Under the pieces are notes generated by a model. It was not told where the DNA came from and searched no databases. It saw only the letters and a list, made by a program, of their open reading frames with translations. Shown one piece after another: positions 24,565 through 33,793 of a DNA stretch of 47,829 bases (positions are counted from its first letter, which is position 1; each line of letters starts with the position of its first letter). The stretch is from an uncultured Caulobacter sp. (GTDB lineage: Bacteria > Pseudomonadota > Alphaproteobacteria > Caulobacterales > Caulobacteraceae), in assembly GCF_947036865.1 (NCBI RefSeq), contig NZ_CAMQSF010000030.1, forward strand, positions 1 to 47,829, written 5' to 3'. The translations under genes were made by a program, and so were the position numbers.

Positions 24565-26061
24565 ATGCGTCATAACCGGTTCATGGCTCCTTCGATGCGC
24601 TCCGCCCACGCCGCCGCCCTGTGTCTCGCGCTCGCCGCGCCCGTCGCCGCCCGCGCCCAGGAAGAGGTCAAGGTCAAGAGCCTGGCCGCGCCGGACTATT
24701 TCTCCAGCCCGGCGGCCGAGACGGGCCTGCCCGCCGATCTCTGGAAGGACACCGCGCCGGACATCCTGCGCGACATCCTGCCGAAGCTGGCCGGCGGCAA
24801 GCCGCTGTCGCCGGCCTTCGCCAGCTTGGCGCGGCGCCTGCTGGCGGCCGGCGCCAACGCCCCGGCGGCGGTGGGCAACGATCCCGAGATGGGCGGCGCG
24901 CGGGGCCTGGCCCTGATCGCCCTGGGCGAGGCCAAGGGCGCCAACGCCATCCTCGACCGCGCGCCGGGCGTGGCGGGCAGCGCGGGCCTGTCGATGGCCC
25001 TCGCCGAGGCGGCGCTGATCGCCGGCGACGACGACAAGGCCTGCCGCGCCGAGGAAGCGCTCACCGTCGATCGCGGCGGTCCCTACTGGCTGCGGCTGCG
25101 GGCCTTCTGCCAGTTGCGGGCCGGACAGGCCGACGCCGCCCAGCTGACCTTCCAGCTGGTCCAGCAGCAGACTCCGAAGGGCAAGGAGGACGCCGACTAT
25201 GTCCGCCTGATGGGCGCGGCGCTGGCGGGAACCGCGCCGGGGACCGCGTCCCTGAAGACGGGCCTCGACTACGCCCTGTCGCGGCGGCTGAACCTGGACA
25301 TCCAGTCGGCCTCGGCGATCGCCTCGGCCTCGCCGGCGCTGAAGCCGCTGCTGCGCCCGGCGGCGGGCGATCTGGCCGGCGTCGCGCCCGGCGCGGACCT
25401 GACCGCGGCCGAGGCGTCCGACATCGCCTTCCTGCGTCAGGCCAAGACCGTGCCGGCCTTCGTCGAGGCCGCCCAGGCCTCGGCCGCCTCGATCGCCGCC
25501 CTGGCCGCCGCCGGCGCGCCGCTGCAGGACCCGGTGCTGCTGGCCCGCGCGGCCGTGGCGGCGGGCGACGTCGCCAGCGCCCAGGCCATTCGCGGCCGCA
25601 TGGTCCAGGACCGCGTGCCGGGCGCCAGCCCCGCCGATCTCGCCATCCTCGACGCCCTGATCGCGGCGGCCTCCGGCAAGGTCGACAACCAGGCGCTGGG
25701 CAATCTGGTCGCCCGGGGCGCGGCCTCGGGCGCCCGTTCTCCGGCCCAGATGGCCGCCGGGCTGCTGTCCAGCCTGGGCGGGACCCTCGACGCCGACGCG
25801 CGCGCCCAGTTCGCCAATTTCGACCTCGGCCGACCCGCCGCCTCGGCCGCGCGGGTCCAGCTGATCGACGACGCCGCCGGCGCCAAACGCAAGGGCGAGG
25901 CGGGGCTGCTGGCCCTGTCCATCGCGCTGGACGCCGGCCCGGCCGGCCCGCAGCCGGTCGACCGCGCCCGTATCGCCCGGGGCCTCAATCGCGCGGGCCT
26001 GACCGCCGACGCCCGCGCCATCGTCGTCGAGGGGCTGCTGGGCCTGGCCTTCACGAAATGA
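24565..26061 (+). CDS. Secreted alpha-helical repeat protein of unknown function
   Basis: 498 residues. Three ATGs compete (24565, 24583, 24595); 24565 is best placed behind GAGAG. A signal peptide precedes AAPVAARAQEEVKVK, so it is exported to the periplasm. The body is almost entirely Ala/Leu-rich helices with TPR/Sel1-like regularity (LIALGEAKGANAILDRAPG, LRAFCQLRAGQADAAQLTF). No catalytic motif is visible. Its stop overlaps the xerD start (ATGA), so the two are translationally coupled. The same pairing beside aroK suggests a conserved Caulobacter locus, by inference. Confidence 0.8.
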   Translation: MRHNRFMAPSMRSAHAAALCLALAAPVAARAQEEVKVKSLAAPDYFSSPAAETGLPADLWKDTAPDILRDILPKLAGGKPLSPAFASLARRLLAAGANAPAAVGNDPEMGGARGLALIALGEAKGANAILDRAPGVAGSAGLSMALAEAALIAGDDDKACRAEEALTVDRGGPYWLRLRAFCQLRAGQADAAQLTFQLVQQQTPKGKEDADYVRLMGAALAGTAPGTASLKTGLDYALSRRLNLDIQSASAIASASPALKPLLRPAAGDLAGVAPGADLTAAEASDIAFLRQAKTVPAFVEAAQASAASIAALAAAGAPLQDPVLLARAAVAAGDVASAQAIRGRMVQDRVPGASPADLAILDALIAAASGKVDNQALGNLVARGAASGARSPAQMAAGLLSSLGGTLDADARAQFANFDLGRPAASAARVQLIDDAAGAKRKGEAGLLALSIALDAGPAGPQPVDRARIARGLNRAGLTADARAIVVEGLLGLAFTK

Positions 26062-26984
26062 GCGCGAAGGCGGCCGGCTGGGTCGACGCCTTCCTGGAGA
26101 TGATGGCCGTCGAGCGGGCGGCGGCCCGCAACACCCTGACGGCCTACGGCAAGGATCTCGACGACGCCCGCGCCTTCCTGGGCCGTTCGGGCCAAGATCT
26201 CGACGACGCCGACGCGCAAACCGTCGAGGCCTATTTCCAGGATCTCGGCGCGCGGGGCCTGTCGCCCGCCACGGCGGCCCGCCGCCGCTCGGCCGTCCGC
26301 CAGTTCTACCGCTTCGTGCTGGGCGAGGGCTGGCGGACCGACGATCCCTCCCGGCGCGTCGCCGCGCCCAAGGCCGGCCGGCCTCTGCCCAAGGTGCTGG
26401 AGCGCGAGGAGATCGAGCGCCTCTTGGCCGCCGCCCTCGCCAAGGACAGCGCCCAGGGCGTTCGCCTCTCTTGCATGATCGAGCTGATCTACGCCTCGGG
26501 CCTGCGGATCTCGGAACTGCTGGCCCTGCCGCTGTCGGCCCTGGCGCGGGATCCGGCCTATCTGATCGTCAAGGGCAAGGGCGGCAAGGAGCGGCTGGCC
26601 CCGCTGAACGACGCGGCCCGCGCGGCGGTGAAGACCTATCTGGCCGCGCGACCGGCCTTCCTGCCCAAGGGCGCGAAGGATAGCCCGTGGCTGTTCCCCT
26701 CGCGCGGCGCGTCCGGCCGGCTGACCGCGCGGCGCGTCGGGCAACTTCTCGAAGACGCGGCGATCGCCGCCGGGATCGACCGCGACAAGGTCAGCCCCCA
26801 CGTGCTGCGCCACGCCTTCGCCACCCACCTGCTGGAAGGCGGCGCGGACCTGCGGGTGATCCAGACCCTGCTGGGCCACGCCGACATCGCCACCACCCAG
26901 ATCTACACCCACGTGGCCGGCGAGCATCTCCAGCACATTGTCCAGACCAAGCACCCGCTGGGGCGGAAGAAGACGCCCGGTTGA
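26058..26984 (+). CDS. xerD: Tyrosine recombinase XerD (chromosome dimer resolution)
   Basis: 308 residues. The N-terminal SAM-like core-binding domain (5-95) contains ERAAARNTLTAYGKDL. The catalytic domain carries Arg150 (SGLRISELL), Lys in VKGKGGKER (about Lys174), His248 and Arg251 (HVLRHAFATH), His274 (LLGHADIATT) and nucleophile Tyr283 (TQIYTHV), all intact. It acts with XerC at dif near the terminus under FtsK control. Length and HxxR context favour XerD over a phage integrase. No att site or phage genes are nearby. It overlaps the upstream gene by 4 bp. Confidence 0.93.
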   Translation: MSAKAAGWVDAFLEMMAVERAAARNTLTAYGKDLDDARAFLGRSGQDLDDADAQTVEAYFQDLGARGLSPATAARRRSAVRQFYRFVLGEGWRTDDPSRRVAAPKAGRPLPKVLEREEIERLLAAALAKDSAQGVRLSCMIELIYASGLRISELLALPLSALARDPAYLIVKGKGGKERLAPLNDAARAAVKTYLAARPAFLPKGAKDSPWLFPSRGASGRLTARRVGQLLEDAAIAAGIDRDKVSPHVLRHAFATHLLEGGADLRVIQTLLGHADIATTQIYTHVAGEHLQHIVQTKHPLGRKKTPG

Positions 26985-27067
26985 CGCCGGCCCAAGGCGC
27001 CGCTTAGGAAAGCCCCCACGAAATCTACGGGTTTGCCGACCTGGCGCCCGCTCCCGAAAGGCTCGTC

Positions 27068-27289
27068 ATGTCGGACGAAACCCGCGACTCCAACGGCGCC
27101 GTCCTCGCCGACGGCGACAATGTCACCCTGATCAAGGACCTGAAGGTCAAGGGCTCGGGCGGGGTGACCCTCAAGCGCGGCACGCTGGTCAAGAAGATCC
27201 GCCTGACCGGCGACCCCGACGAGATCGAGGCCAATGTCGACAAGGTCAAGGGCCTGGTTCTGCGCACCGAGTTCGTCAAAAAGGCATAA
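27068..27289 (+). CDS. Short PhnA/YjdM-type protein (C-terminal domain only)
   Basis: 73 residues matching the C-terminal PhnA domain of YjdM: DSNGAVLADGDNVTLIKDLKVKGSG, LKRGTLVKKIRLTGDPDEIEANVDKVKGLVLRTEFVKK. YjdM proteins are about 110 residues with an N-terminal zinc ribbon, which is absent. Despite the historical phosphonate name, the biochemical role is unknown. It is an SH3-like small beta domain. It stands alone between xerD and a helical protein. Confidence 0.85.
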   Translation: MSDETRDSNGAVLADGDNVTLIKDLKVKGSGGVTLKRGTLVKKIRLTGDPDEIEANVDKVKGLVLRTEFVKKA

Positions 27290-27365
27290 GCTTAACCTTG
27301 CCCTGTTAGATCTGGCCTTCGAGACAGGCGGAGAACCGCCGTGGCGGGCTGGAAGGCCGGTGGTG

Positions 27366-28061
27366 ATGGTGACCGGACAGGCGGGCGCCCTGGCGCGGCT
27401 CGCCTACGCCAAGACCGCGAAGGGCGCGCCCGTCGCGGCGAACGCGGCGACGTCGGCCCCCGGCTCGCCCGAAGCCAAGAAGGCCGCCGAGGCCCTGGCG
27501 GCGGCCGATAAGCTCAAGCAGGACCTGCGCGCCGGCCGCAAGAGCGCCGTCGGCGACGCCAAGGGCCGCGCCAAGGCCAGGCTGCAACGGATCGTCGAGC
27601 GCCTGAAGCTGCTCAAGAAGATCCACGCCAACGATCCCAAGGCCATGGCCAAGGCGCTGGCGGCGGCGGCCAAGGAACTGCGGGCGGCGGTCAAGGACTA
27701 TGGCCAGGCGGCCAAGGATGCCGGCGCGCTCTACGGCGAGGACTTCGCCAACCTGCCCGACGCCGCCGCCGATCCCGCCGCCGCCGCCAGCGCCCGGAAC
27801 CGGATCGAGGACGAGGCCAAGGCCGAGGCCTCCGGCGACATGGAGTTCATCAAGCTCGCGCGCGGGACCAGCCAGGCCCTGAAGGACGAGCTGCGGACCG
27901 CCAAGACCAAGGGCATCCTCACCCAGCCCGGCCGCTTCGAGCGCTCCGACGAGGTCAAGGACGAGGAGGGCCTGAAGGACCTCGACACGATGACCGAGGA
28001 CCTCGACCGCCAGATCCGCCAGGACATGCCGCCCGGCAGCCTGATGAAGCTGGCGGCGTAG
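27366..28061 (+). CDS. Hypothetical Lys/Ala-rich helical protein
   Basis: 231 residues with no recognised domain. From about residue 30 the protein is a long Ala/Lys/Glu helix bundle or coiled coil (SPEAKKAAEALAAADKLKQD, RLKLLKKIHANDPKAMAKAL), with no signal peptide or membrane segment. The C-terminal 60 residues are acidic and contain KDLDTMTEDLDRQIRQDMPPGSL. The ATG at 27366 is chosen, but GTG codons sit immediately upstream at 27360 and 27363, so the exact start is uncertain. It starts 76 bp after the PhnA-like gene. Confidence 0.7.
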   Translation: MVTGQAGALARLAYAKTAKGAPVAANAATSAPGSPEAKKAAEALAAADKLKQDLRAGRKSAVGDAKGRAKARLQRIVERLKLLKKIHANDPKAMAKALAAAAKELRAAVKDYGQAAKDAGALYGEDFANLPDAAADPAAAASARNRIEDEAKAEASGDMEFIKLARGTSQALKDELRTAKTKGILTQPGRFERSDEVKDEEGLKDLDTMTEDLDRQIRQDMPPGSLMKLAA

Positions 28062-28135
28062 CGGCGACCTGCTCGATCCGGATACCGCAGGCCCGCTACG
28101 ATTGCTTCGATCTGTTCGGCGCGGGGGTCCGGCGC

Positions 28136-28795
28136 CTAGGCGTCGGCTCTTGCTGGCTCCGCCCGCTGGCGGCTGAGAGCCCAGATCGCGCCGCCAGCCG
28201 CCGCCAGCAAGGCGAACGCCACATAGTCCAACCAAAAGACGGTCGGGTGGACCACGAACGGCAACGGCCAGGATAGCCTCAGCGCAAGCTCATTGGCGAC
28301 GGCGACCGCCGCGCCGGTGGCGATCGCCAACATCAAGCGACGCGGGTTCCACCGCGCGAGCGACCAGGCCGCAGCGCCGAGGGCCCCGGCCAGCAGCAGA
28401 AAAGCGGCCAAGTGCCAAAGCGGCATCGTGCCCATGAGGCCCATCGCCTCCCCGACGGTACGTCCGCGCCACATGTGGAAGCGCCCTGCCCAGCCGCTCA
28501 TGCCGTTGAGTTTCAGGTCCACGAAAACAGCGAGGAAGTAGGCGGGAAACGCCGCGTGGACGATCGCTGTCGCGATCGTGACGGCGGCGATCGACAGACG
28601 CGTGATCAGCAGGACGAGGCGCATGGGCGAGATCCGTTCTCTGTAGGCCGTGAGCACGCCGCCAAGGGCGAAGGCCAGGGCCTCGCGCTCGTCGGTGATG
28701 GCGGGCAGTTCCGCCTGGATCGCCTCGATCCAGGCGCGGCGACGCGGGGGCATGACGGCGGCCGCATGCATCAAGAGGCGCTGGGCGAGGGTCAT
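28136..28795 (-). CDS. Multipass membrane protein coupled to PadR regulator
   Basis: 219 residues. The N-terminal cytoplasmic helix (MTLAQRLLMHAAAVMPPRRRAWIEAIQAELPAI) resembles the conserved segment of PadR-associated membrane proteins. About four hydrophobic segments follow, near residues 55-75, 115-135, 145-160 and 185-205. The start ATG overlaps the PadR stop (ATGA, 28792-28795), so it is the regulator's coupled partner and probable target operon. No transport motif is visible. Confidence 0.8.
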   Translation of the reverse strand: MTLAQRLLMHAAAVMPPRRRAWIEAIQAELPAITDEREALAFALGGVLTAYRERISPMRLVLLITRLSIAAVTIATAIVHAAFPAYFLAVFVDLKLNGMSGWAGRFHMWRGRTVGEAMGLMGTMPLWHLAAFLLLAGALGAAAWSLARWNPRRLMLAIATGAAVAVANELALRLSWPLPFVVHPTVFWLDYVAFALLAAAGGAIWALSRQRAEPARADA

Positions 28796-29106
28796 TGCGC
28801 GGGCTTCGGGACTAGGGCCGACGTGACCGCCGACGGGGCTCCGGAAAGTCTGTCCCGCGCGAGGGCAAGGCCGGCGTCGGTCAGGCGATAGGCGTGGCGC
28901 GGGGGACGGCCGGGCGTCAGTGGCTGGCGCCACTCGGCCTCCAGCAGGTCCTGATCGGCCAGGCGAATGAGCAGCGGGTAAAGGGTGCCCGACTTCAGAC
29001 CGGTCTCCTTGGATAGATCATAGCCGTAGCGCCAGGCTTGCGGTTGGCTCGAAAGCGCTGCCAGCACGGCGATCGTCTGACGCGAGATGTTCGGGGCGCG
29101 GGTCAT
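28792..29106 (-). CDS. PadR-family transcriptional regulator
   Basis: 104 residues, a short PadR winged helix. The recognition part SKETGLKSGTLYPLLIRLADQDLLEAEW and the wing PPRHAYRLTDAGLALAR are typical. PadR repressors usually control an adjacent membrane or efflux gene, which fits the coupled downstream gene. The predicted -10 (29113-29118) ends 6 nt before the ATG, so the mRNA should be leaderless. A palindrome ACATATGT sits inside the promoter spacer, suiting autorepression. Confidence 0.92.
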   Translation of the reverse strand: MTRAPNISRQTIAVLAALSSQPQAWRYGYDLSKETGLKSGTLYPLLIRLADQDLLEAEWRQPLTPGRPPRHAYRLTDAGLALARDRLSGAPSAVTSALVPKPAQ

Positions 29107-29112
29107 GCGCCC

Positions 29113-29141
29113 TAATCAACATATGTAGAGTTTTTCGTCAA
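29113..29141 (-). promoter_or_regulatory. Predicted promoter/operator of padR (leaderless transcript)
   Basis: On the minus strand: -35 TTGACG (29141-29136), 17-bp spacer containing the perfect palindrome ACATATGT (29126-29119), and -10 TGATTA (29118-29113). Transcription would start at or within a base of the padR ATG at 29106. Confidence 0.6.
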
Positions 29142-29171
29142 CCACCTCTCCTGGGATTCAGGAGAGGGTGG
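29142..29171. terminator. Hairpin between VOC-protein and padR genes
   Basis: CCACCTCTCCTG (29142-29153) pairs with CAGGAGAGGGTGG (29159-29171), one bulge, 5-nt loop. No U tract follows on either strand, so termination by it alone is doubtful. It lies at the 3' end of the VOC gene and directly upstream of the padR -35. Confidence 0.35.
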
Positions 29172-29175
29172 CGAC

Positions 29176-29667
29176 CTACCCTCCTTCGAACGCCGCGCGC
29201 AGGGCCGCGATGTCGATCTTCTTCATGCCCATCATCGCCTGGAAGGCGCGGCCGGCGGCTTCGCGGTCGGGGCTGGTGGTCATCTCGATCAGCTGGCGGG
29301 GCGTGACCTGCCTCGAGAGACCGAAGCGGTCCTTCAGCCAGCCGCACTGGCTTTCCTGGCCGCCGTTGGCCGTCAGGGCGTTCCAGTAGTGGTCGACCTC
29401 GTCCTGGCCGTCGCAGTCGATGACGAACGAGAAGGCCTCGCTGAGCTTGAACATCGGCCCGGCGTTCAGGGCGGTGACCTTCTGGCCGTCGATCTCGAAG
29501 GTCACGGTCATCACCTGGCCGGCGGCGGCGCCGGGCGCCTCGCGGGCGTAGCGACTGACGCTGGTGATCCGGGAATTGGGGAAGATCGACACATAGAGAT
29601 TGGCGGCGTCCTCGGCCTGGGTGTCGAACCACAGGAAGGGGGTGATCTTGGGCATGGCGGTCTCCAT
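29176..29667 (-). CDS. VOC-superfamily protein (PhnB / 3-demethylubiquinone methyltransferase-like)
   Basis: 163 residues. The pattern ITPFLWFDTQAEDAANLYVSIFPNSRI, then VTFEIDGQKVTALNAGP, SFVIDCDGQDEVDHYWNALTANGG and CGWLKDRFGLSWQ-like text (here LSRQVTP) identifies the PhnB/DUF899-type VOC family, a pair of beta-alpha-beta-beta-beta modules. The name 'methyltransferase' is historical and no SAM motif exists. Start: ATG at 29667 has GAGGA 7 nt upstream; the ATG at 29655 (MPKITP) is equally plausible. It is divergent from the aldo/keto reductase. Confidence 0.87.
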   Translation of the reverse strand: METAMPKITPFLWFDTQAEDAANLYVSIFPNSRITSVSRYAREAPGAAAGQVMTVTFEIDGQKVTALNAGPMFKLSEAFSFVIDCDGQDEVDHYWNALTANGGQESQCGWLKDRFGLSRQVTPRQLIEMTTSPDREAAGRAFQAMMGMKKIDIAALRAAFEGG

Positions 29668-29872
29668 CGTCGCGTCCTCAAGGACGGCGGGGCGGGCGGC
29701 GTTCCGACAGGTCTTGTCGGGAAATCTCCGGGGTCTTGTCGATTGCGCGTCCGAACGAGAAGATTGCCCGATCCTCCGGATTCTCGCCCAGGCGCCTGCC
29801 GATCCGGCGCCGCGATCCCATCTGAGACCGGCCGCGGCGAGGGCGCCGCCGCCCGCCAAGAAGGAGTTCCCC

Positions 29873-30866
<994 letters not shown>

Positions 30867-30880
30867 CGCCCGCGCCCTCT

Positions 30881-31021
30881 CTCCTCCCCCTTTTGGGGGA
30901 GGGGGGGGGGGCCCGGGGGGGGGGGGGGGGCCCCCCAGCGCCGGCGCTTCTGACTCATGATCAACCCCCTCCGTCACGGCGCGCTTCGCGGCCGCGACAC
31001 CTCCCCCAGAAGGGGGAGGAG
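30881..31021. repeat. Dispersed inverted repeat with long homopolymeric G tract
   Basis: Outer arms CTCCTCCCCCTTTTGGGGGAG and CACCTCCCCC...GGGGGAGGAG belong to the same family as 1-125. Between them, about 30896-30937 is almost pure G interrupted by CCC, replacing the GACCGGCGAAGCCGGTGGAGG core seen in other copies. This G tract is suspicious as sequence and may be an assembly or base-calling artefact. Confidence 0.75.
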
Positions 31022-31069
31022 GGCGACAGACCTTGATCGCGGGCGGGTCCTCCGCCCACACTCGCCCCC

Positions 31070-32095
31070 ATGGCCGGACAAAACCCGCTTCGCACGCTCG
31101 ATTCCTTCGAACTCCTGAAGTTGGGCAAGGCGTCGGTGACGGTGGGCGGGCTGGCGGCGGGGCTGCTGATCGTGGCGGCCGCTCTGTTCGCCGCGCGCGT
31201 GGCCTCGGCCGGCCTGCGCCGGCTGCGGGAAAAGGCGGCCGGCGACGCGGCTTCGCTCTATGTGGTCGAAAAGGTCGTCACCTATGGCCTGGTGGTCATC
31301 GGGGGGGTGGCGGGCCTGTCGACCATGGGCCTGGACCTGACCTCGCTGACGGTGTTCGCCGGCGCCCTGGGCGTCGGCGTGGGCCTGGGCCTGCAGGGCG
31401 TCATCAAGGACTTCGCGTCCGGCGTTTCCCTGGTGTTCGAGCGGCTGGTGGCGGTGGGCGACTTCGTCGAGCTGCCCAATGGCGGCCGGGGCGTGGTGCA
31501 CGAGATCGGCCCCCGCGCCACCCGCATCCGCACCAATGACAGCACCGACATCATCGTGCCCAACTCGGTCCTGGTGAACGACCAGGTGATCAACTGGACC
31601 CTGCGCAACACCAATCGCCGTCTGCGCGTGCCGTTCGTCACCGCCTTCGGGGTCGACAAGGAGAAGGTGCGCGAGGCGGTGCTGAAGGCCGCCAAGGCCG
31701 CGCCCTACACCTCGCCCGATGACGCGGTGCGCCGGGCCCAGGTCTGGCTGGTCGGCTATGGCGACCACGCCCTGAAGTTCGAGCTGGTGGTCTGGCCGAC
31801 GGTCGAGGCGGTGCGCCGGCCGGCGGCGATCTTCGCGGCCTATACCTGGCTGATCGACGACGCCCTGCGCGGGGCGGGGATCGAGGTGCCCTATCCGCAG
31901 CGCGACATCCGCCTGCGCGGCCTGTTCGGCGAGGAGGGCGAAGACGCCCTGACCAGCCTGCGCCTGGAGCCGGCCCGCCGCCGCAAGGCCAAGGGCGCCC
32001 GCGTCGTCTCCAGCAACGACGCCGCCGCCGACCTCGAGCGCGAGGATCCCGAGGAGATGCCCAAGCCGCCGCCGCCTCCAGCGGCGAAGACTTAA
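31070..32095 (+). CDS. MscS-family small-conductance mechanosensitive channel
   Basis: 341 residues, inner membrane, opens on osmotic downshift. Hydrophobic segments lie near residues 20-45 and 70-90. The pore helix TM3 has the Gly/Ala-rich [27 protein letters not shown]. The beta domain follows ([50 protein letters not shown]) and then the alpha/beta cage. The C-terminal 40 residues are charged and end in a Pro run. It has fewer membrane helices than the larger paralogues. It is monocistronic, downstream of the repeat at 30881-31021. Confidence 0.93.
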   Translation: MAGQNPLRTLDSFELLKLGKASVTVGGLAAGLLIVAAALFAARVASAGLRRLREKAAGDAASLYVVEKVVTYGLVVIGGVAGLSTMGLDLTSLTVFAGALGVGVGLGLQGVIKDFASGVSLVFERLVAVGDFVELPNGGRGVVHEIGPRATRIRTNDSTDIIVPNSVLVNDQVINWTLRNTNRRLRVPFVTAFGVDKEKVREAVLKAAKAAPYTSPDDAVRRAQVWLVGYGDHALKFELVVWPTVEAVRRPAAIFAAYTWLIDDALRGAGIEVPYPQRDIRLRGLFGEEGEDALTSLRLEPARRRKAKGARVVSSNDAAADLEREDPEEMPKPPPPPAAKT

Positions 32096-32114
32096 CGGCG
32101 ATAAGCTTGACGCG

Positions 32115-32133
32115 CATGCTGCGTCGCAGCATG
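32115..32133. other. Perfect short hairpin between the MscS and lyase genes
   Basis: CATGCTGC (32115-32122) and GCAGCATG (32126-32133) form 8-bp arms around GTC. No U tract follows, so the role is unclear. A second, GC-rich hairpin lies at about 32172-32191 before the lyase ribosome site. Confidence 0.4.
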
Positions 32134-32228
32134 GTTCTCGCGAGCGCGAAAAGCACACCCCTATCCGAATTCCCCGCTTTCGCGGGAAAGGTCGGGTGAG
32201 GGAGGATCAAGAACGGGGAGTGACCAGC

Positions 32229-33278
32229 ATGAAGACGCCGCGCGGCTTTTTCAAACCCTTGGCGATCGGCGCGCCGGCGCCGTACCGCGAGCTTCCCGCC
32301 CGCGTCGAGCGGATGATCCACTTCGTGCCGCCGCACCTGGACAAGGTCCGCGCCAAGGTCCCCGAGATCGCCCCGACCGTCGACGTGATCCTGGCCAATC
32401 TGGAGGACGCCATCCCCGCCGACGCCAAGGGCGCGGCCCTGGCCGGCCTGGTGGCGATGGCGCGCGAGATCGACTTCAAGGCGATGGGCGTCGGCTTCTG
32501 GACGCGGATCAACTGCCTGAACTCGCCCTGGCACCTCGACGAGGTGGCGACCATCGTCGAGAAGGCCGGCGACAAGATCGACGTGATCATGGTCCCCAAG
32601 GTCGAGGGCCCTTGGGACATCTTCTACATGGACCAGCTCCTGGCCTCGCTGGAGGCCAAGCATGGCGTCACGCGGCCGATCCTGCTGCACGCCATCCTGG
32701 AGACGGCCGAGGGCGTGATGAACGTCGAGGCCATCGCGGCCGCCAGCCCGCGCATGCAGGGGATCAGCCTGGGGCCGGCCGACCTGGCCGCCAGCCGGGC
32801 GATGAAGACGACCCGCGTCGGCGGCGGCCATCCCGGCTATCGGGTGATCGAGGATCCGCGCGCCGACGGCGCCGAGCGCGTCTCCGTGCAGCAGGACCTC
32901 TGGCACTACACCTTCGCCAAGATGGTCGACGCCTGCGCCGCCCACGGCGTCAAGCCGTTCTACGGCCCGTTCGGCGCCATCGACGACCCGGTGGCCTGCG
33001 AGCAGCAGTTCCGCAACGCGTTCCTCATGGGCTGCGCCGGGGCCTGGAGCCTGCATCCCAGCCAGATCGAGATCGCCAAGCGCGTGTTCAGCCCCGACCC
33101 GGCCGAGGTCGCCTTCGCCAAGCGCATCCTGGAGGCCATGCCGGACGGCACGGGCGTGGCGATGCTGGACGGCAAGATGCAGGACGACGCCACCTGGAAA
33201 CAGGCCAAGGTGATGGTCGACTGCGCCCGCCAGATCGCGGCCAAGGACGCGGAATACGCGGCGCTGTACGGGTTTTGA
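32229..33278 (+). CDS. HpcH/HpaI-family CoA-ester lyase (malyl-CoA lyase-like)
   Basis: 349 residues, citrate-lyase-beta-type TIM barrel. It carries the conserved [18 protein letters not shown] (metal and substrate acidic residues), [12 protein letters not shown] (Arg for the CoA ester), [27 protein letters not shown] (catalytic Glu), [13 protein letters not shown] and [19 protein letters not shown]. Members cleave malyl-CoA, methylmalyl-CoA or citramalyl-CoA; the exact substrate cannot be assigned. The ATG at 32229 follows GGGGAG; an upstream in-frame ATG at 32196 is less likely. It is alone, with no glyoxylate or ethylmalonyl-CoA genes beside it. Confidence 0.88.
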   Translation: MKTPRGFFKPLAIGAPAPYRELPARVERMIHFVPPHLDKVRAKVPEIAPTVDVILANLEDAIPADAKGAALAGLVAMAREIDFKAMGVGFWTRINCLNSPWHLDEVATIVEKAGDKIDVIMVPKVEGPWDIFYMDQLLASLEAKHGVTRPILLHAILETAEGVMNVEAIAAASPRMQGISLGPADLAASRAMKTTRVGGGHPGYRVIEDPRADGAERVSVQQDLWHYTFAKMVDACAAHGVKPFYGPFGAIDDPVACEQQFRNAFLMGCAGAWSLHPSQIEIAKRVFSPDPAEVAFAKRILEAMPDGTGVAMLDGKMQDDATWKQAKVMVDCARQIAAKDAEYAALYGF

Positions 33279-33308
33279 TCCCCTTCCCCCATCAAGGGGG
33301 AAGGGGGA
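33279..33308. repeat. Short palindromic repeat after the lyase gene
   Basis: CCCCTTCCCCC and GGGGGAAGGGG are perfect 11-bp arms around ATCAA, directly after the lyase stop and just before the convergent osmC-like stop. It is the minimal form of the dispersed family and may act as a bidirectional transcript end. Confidence 0.75.
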
Positions 33309-33312
33309 GAGC

Positions 33313-33738
33313 TTATTGCTCCCCCACCGTCGTCACCACCCGCGCCCCCCCCGTCAGCAGCTTGTGGATCGGGCATTTCTCGGCGATCTCGAACAGGCGC
33401 TCGCGCTGCTCCTCGTTCAGATTGCCCTCGAGGGTCAGCACGCGCTCGAAGCGGTCGTGCGGGACCTGGTCGGCGTCGAAGTGGTGGAAGACCTCGACGT
33501 GCATGGCCGTGACGTCCCAGTTCTTGCGGTTGGCGTAGAGCCGCAGGGTCATGCTGGTGCAGGCCGCCAGGCCGGCGCAGACCAGCTCGTGCGGATCGGG
33601 TCCCAGGTCCAGGCCGCCCGAGGCGACCGCGACGTCGGCGATGATCGTCGACGGGCCGGCCGTGACGAAGGTCTGCAGGCCGCCGTGGCCGCTGTCGTCG
33701 GCGGTGGCGGACGGGCGGGTGCGCGGGGCGTCGGTCAT
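33313..33738 (-). CDS. OsmC-family peroxiredoxin-like protein
   Basis: 141 residues. The OsmC fold reduces organic hydroperoxides through two cysteines, both visible: one in LVCAGLAACTSMTLRLYA (about residues 52-60) and one in AEKCPIHKLL near residue 125. The conserved PHELVCAGLAACTSMT and the Arg/Glu-rich helix EEQRERLFEIAEKCPIH are typical. It lies downstream of the P450 gene on the same strand (55-bp gap) and may be co-transcribed. Confidence 0.92.
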   Translation of the reverse strand: MTDAPRTRPSATADDSGHGGLQTFVTAGPSTIIADVAVASGGLDLGPDPHELVCAGLAACTSMTLRLYANRKNWDVTAMHVEVFHHFDADQVPHDRFERVLTLEGNLNEEQRERLFEIAEKCPIHKLLTGGARVVTTVGEQ

Positions 33739-33793
33739 GGCGGCGGTTCCTTGGAAAAGCGTGGGTCCAACCTCGTGCTTCCTACCGCGCCGT

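Noticed and set aside
26058..26984. Phage or integrative-element integrase
   Set aside because: The gene has XerD length and context, and no att duplication, phage genes or excisionase are present.
27068..27289. Phosphonate-utilisation gene
   Set aside because: Only the PhnA C-terminal domain is present, and the family's phosphonate link is historical; no phn genes are near.
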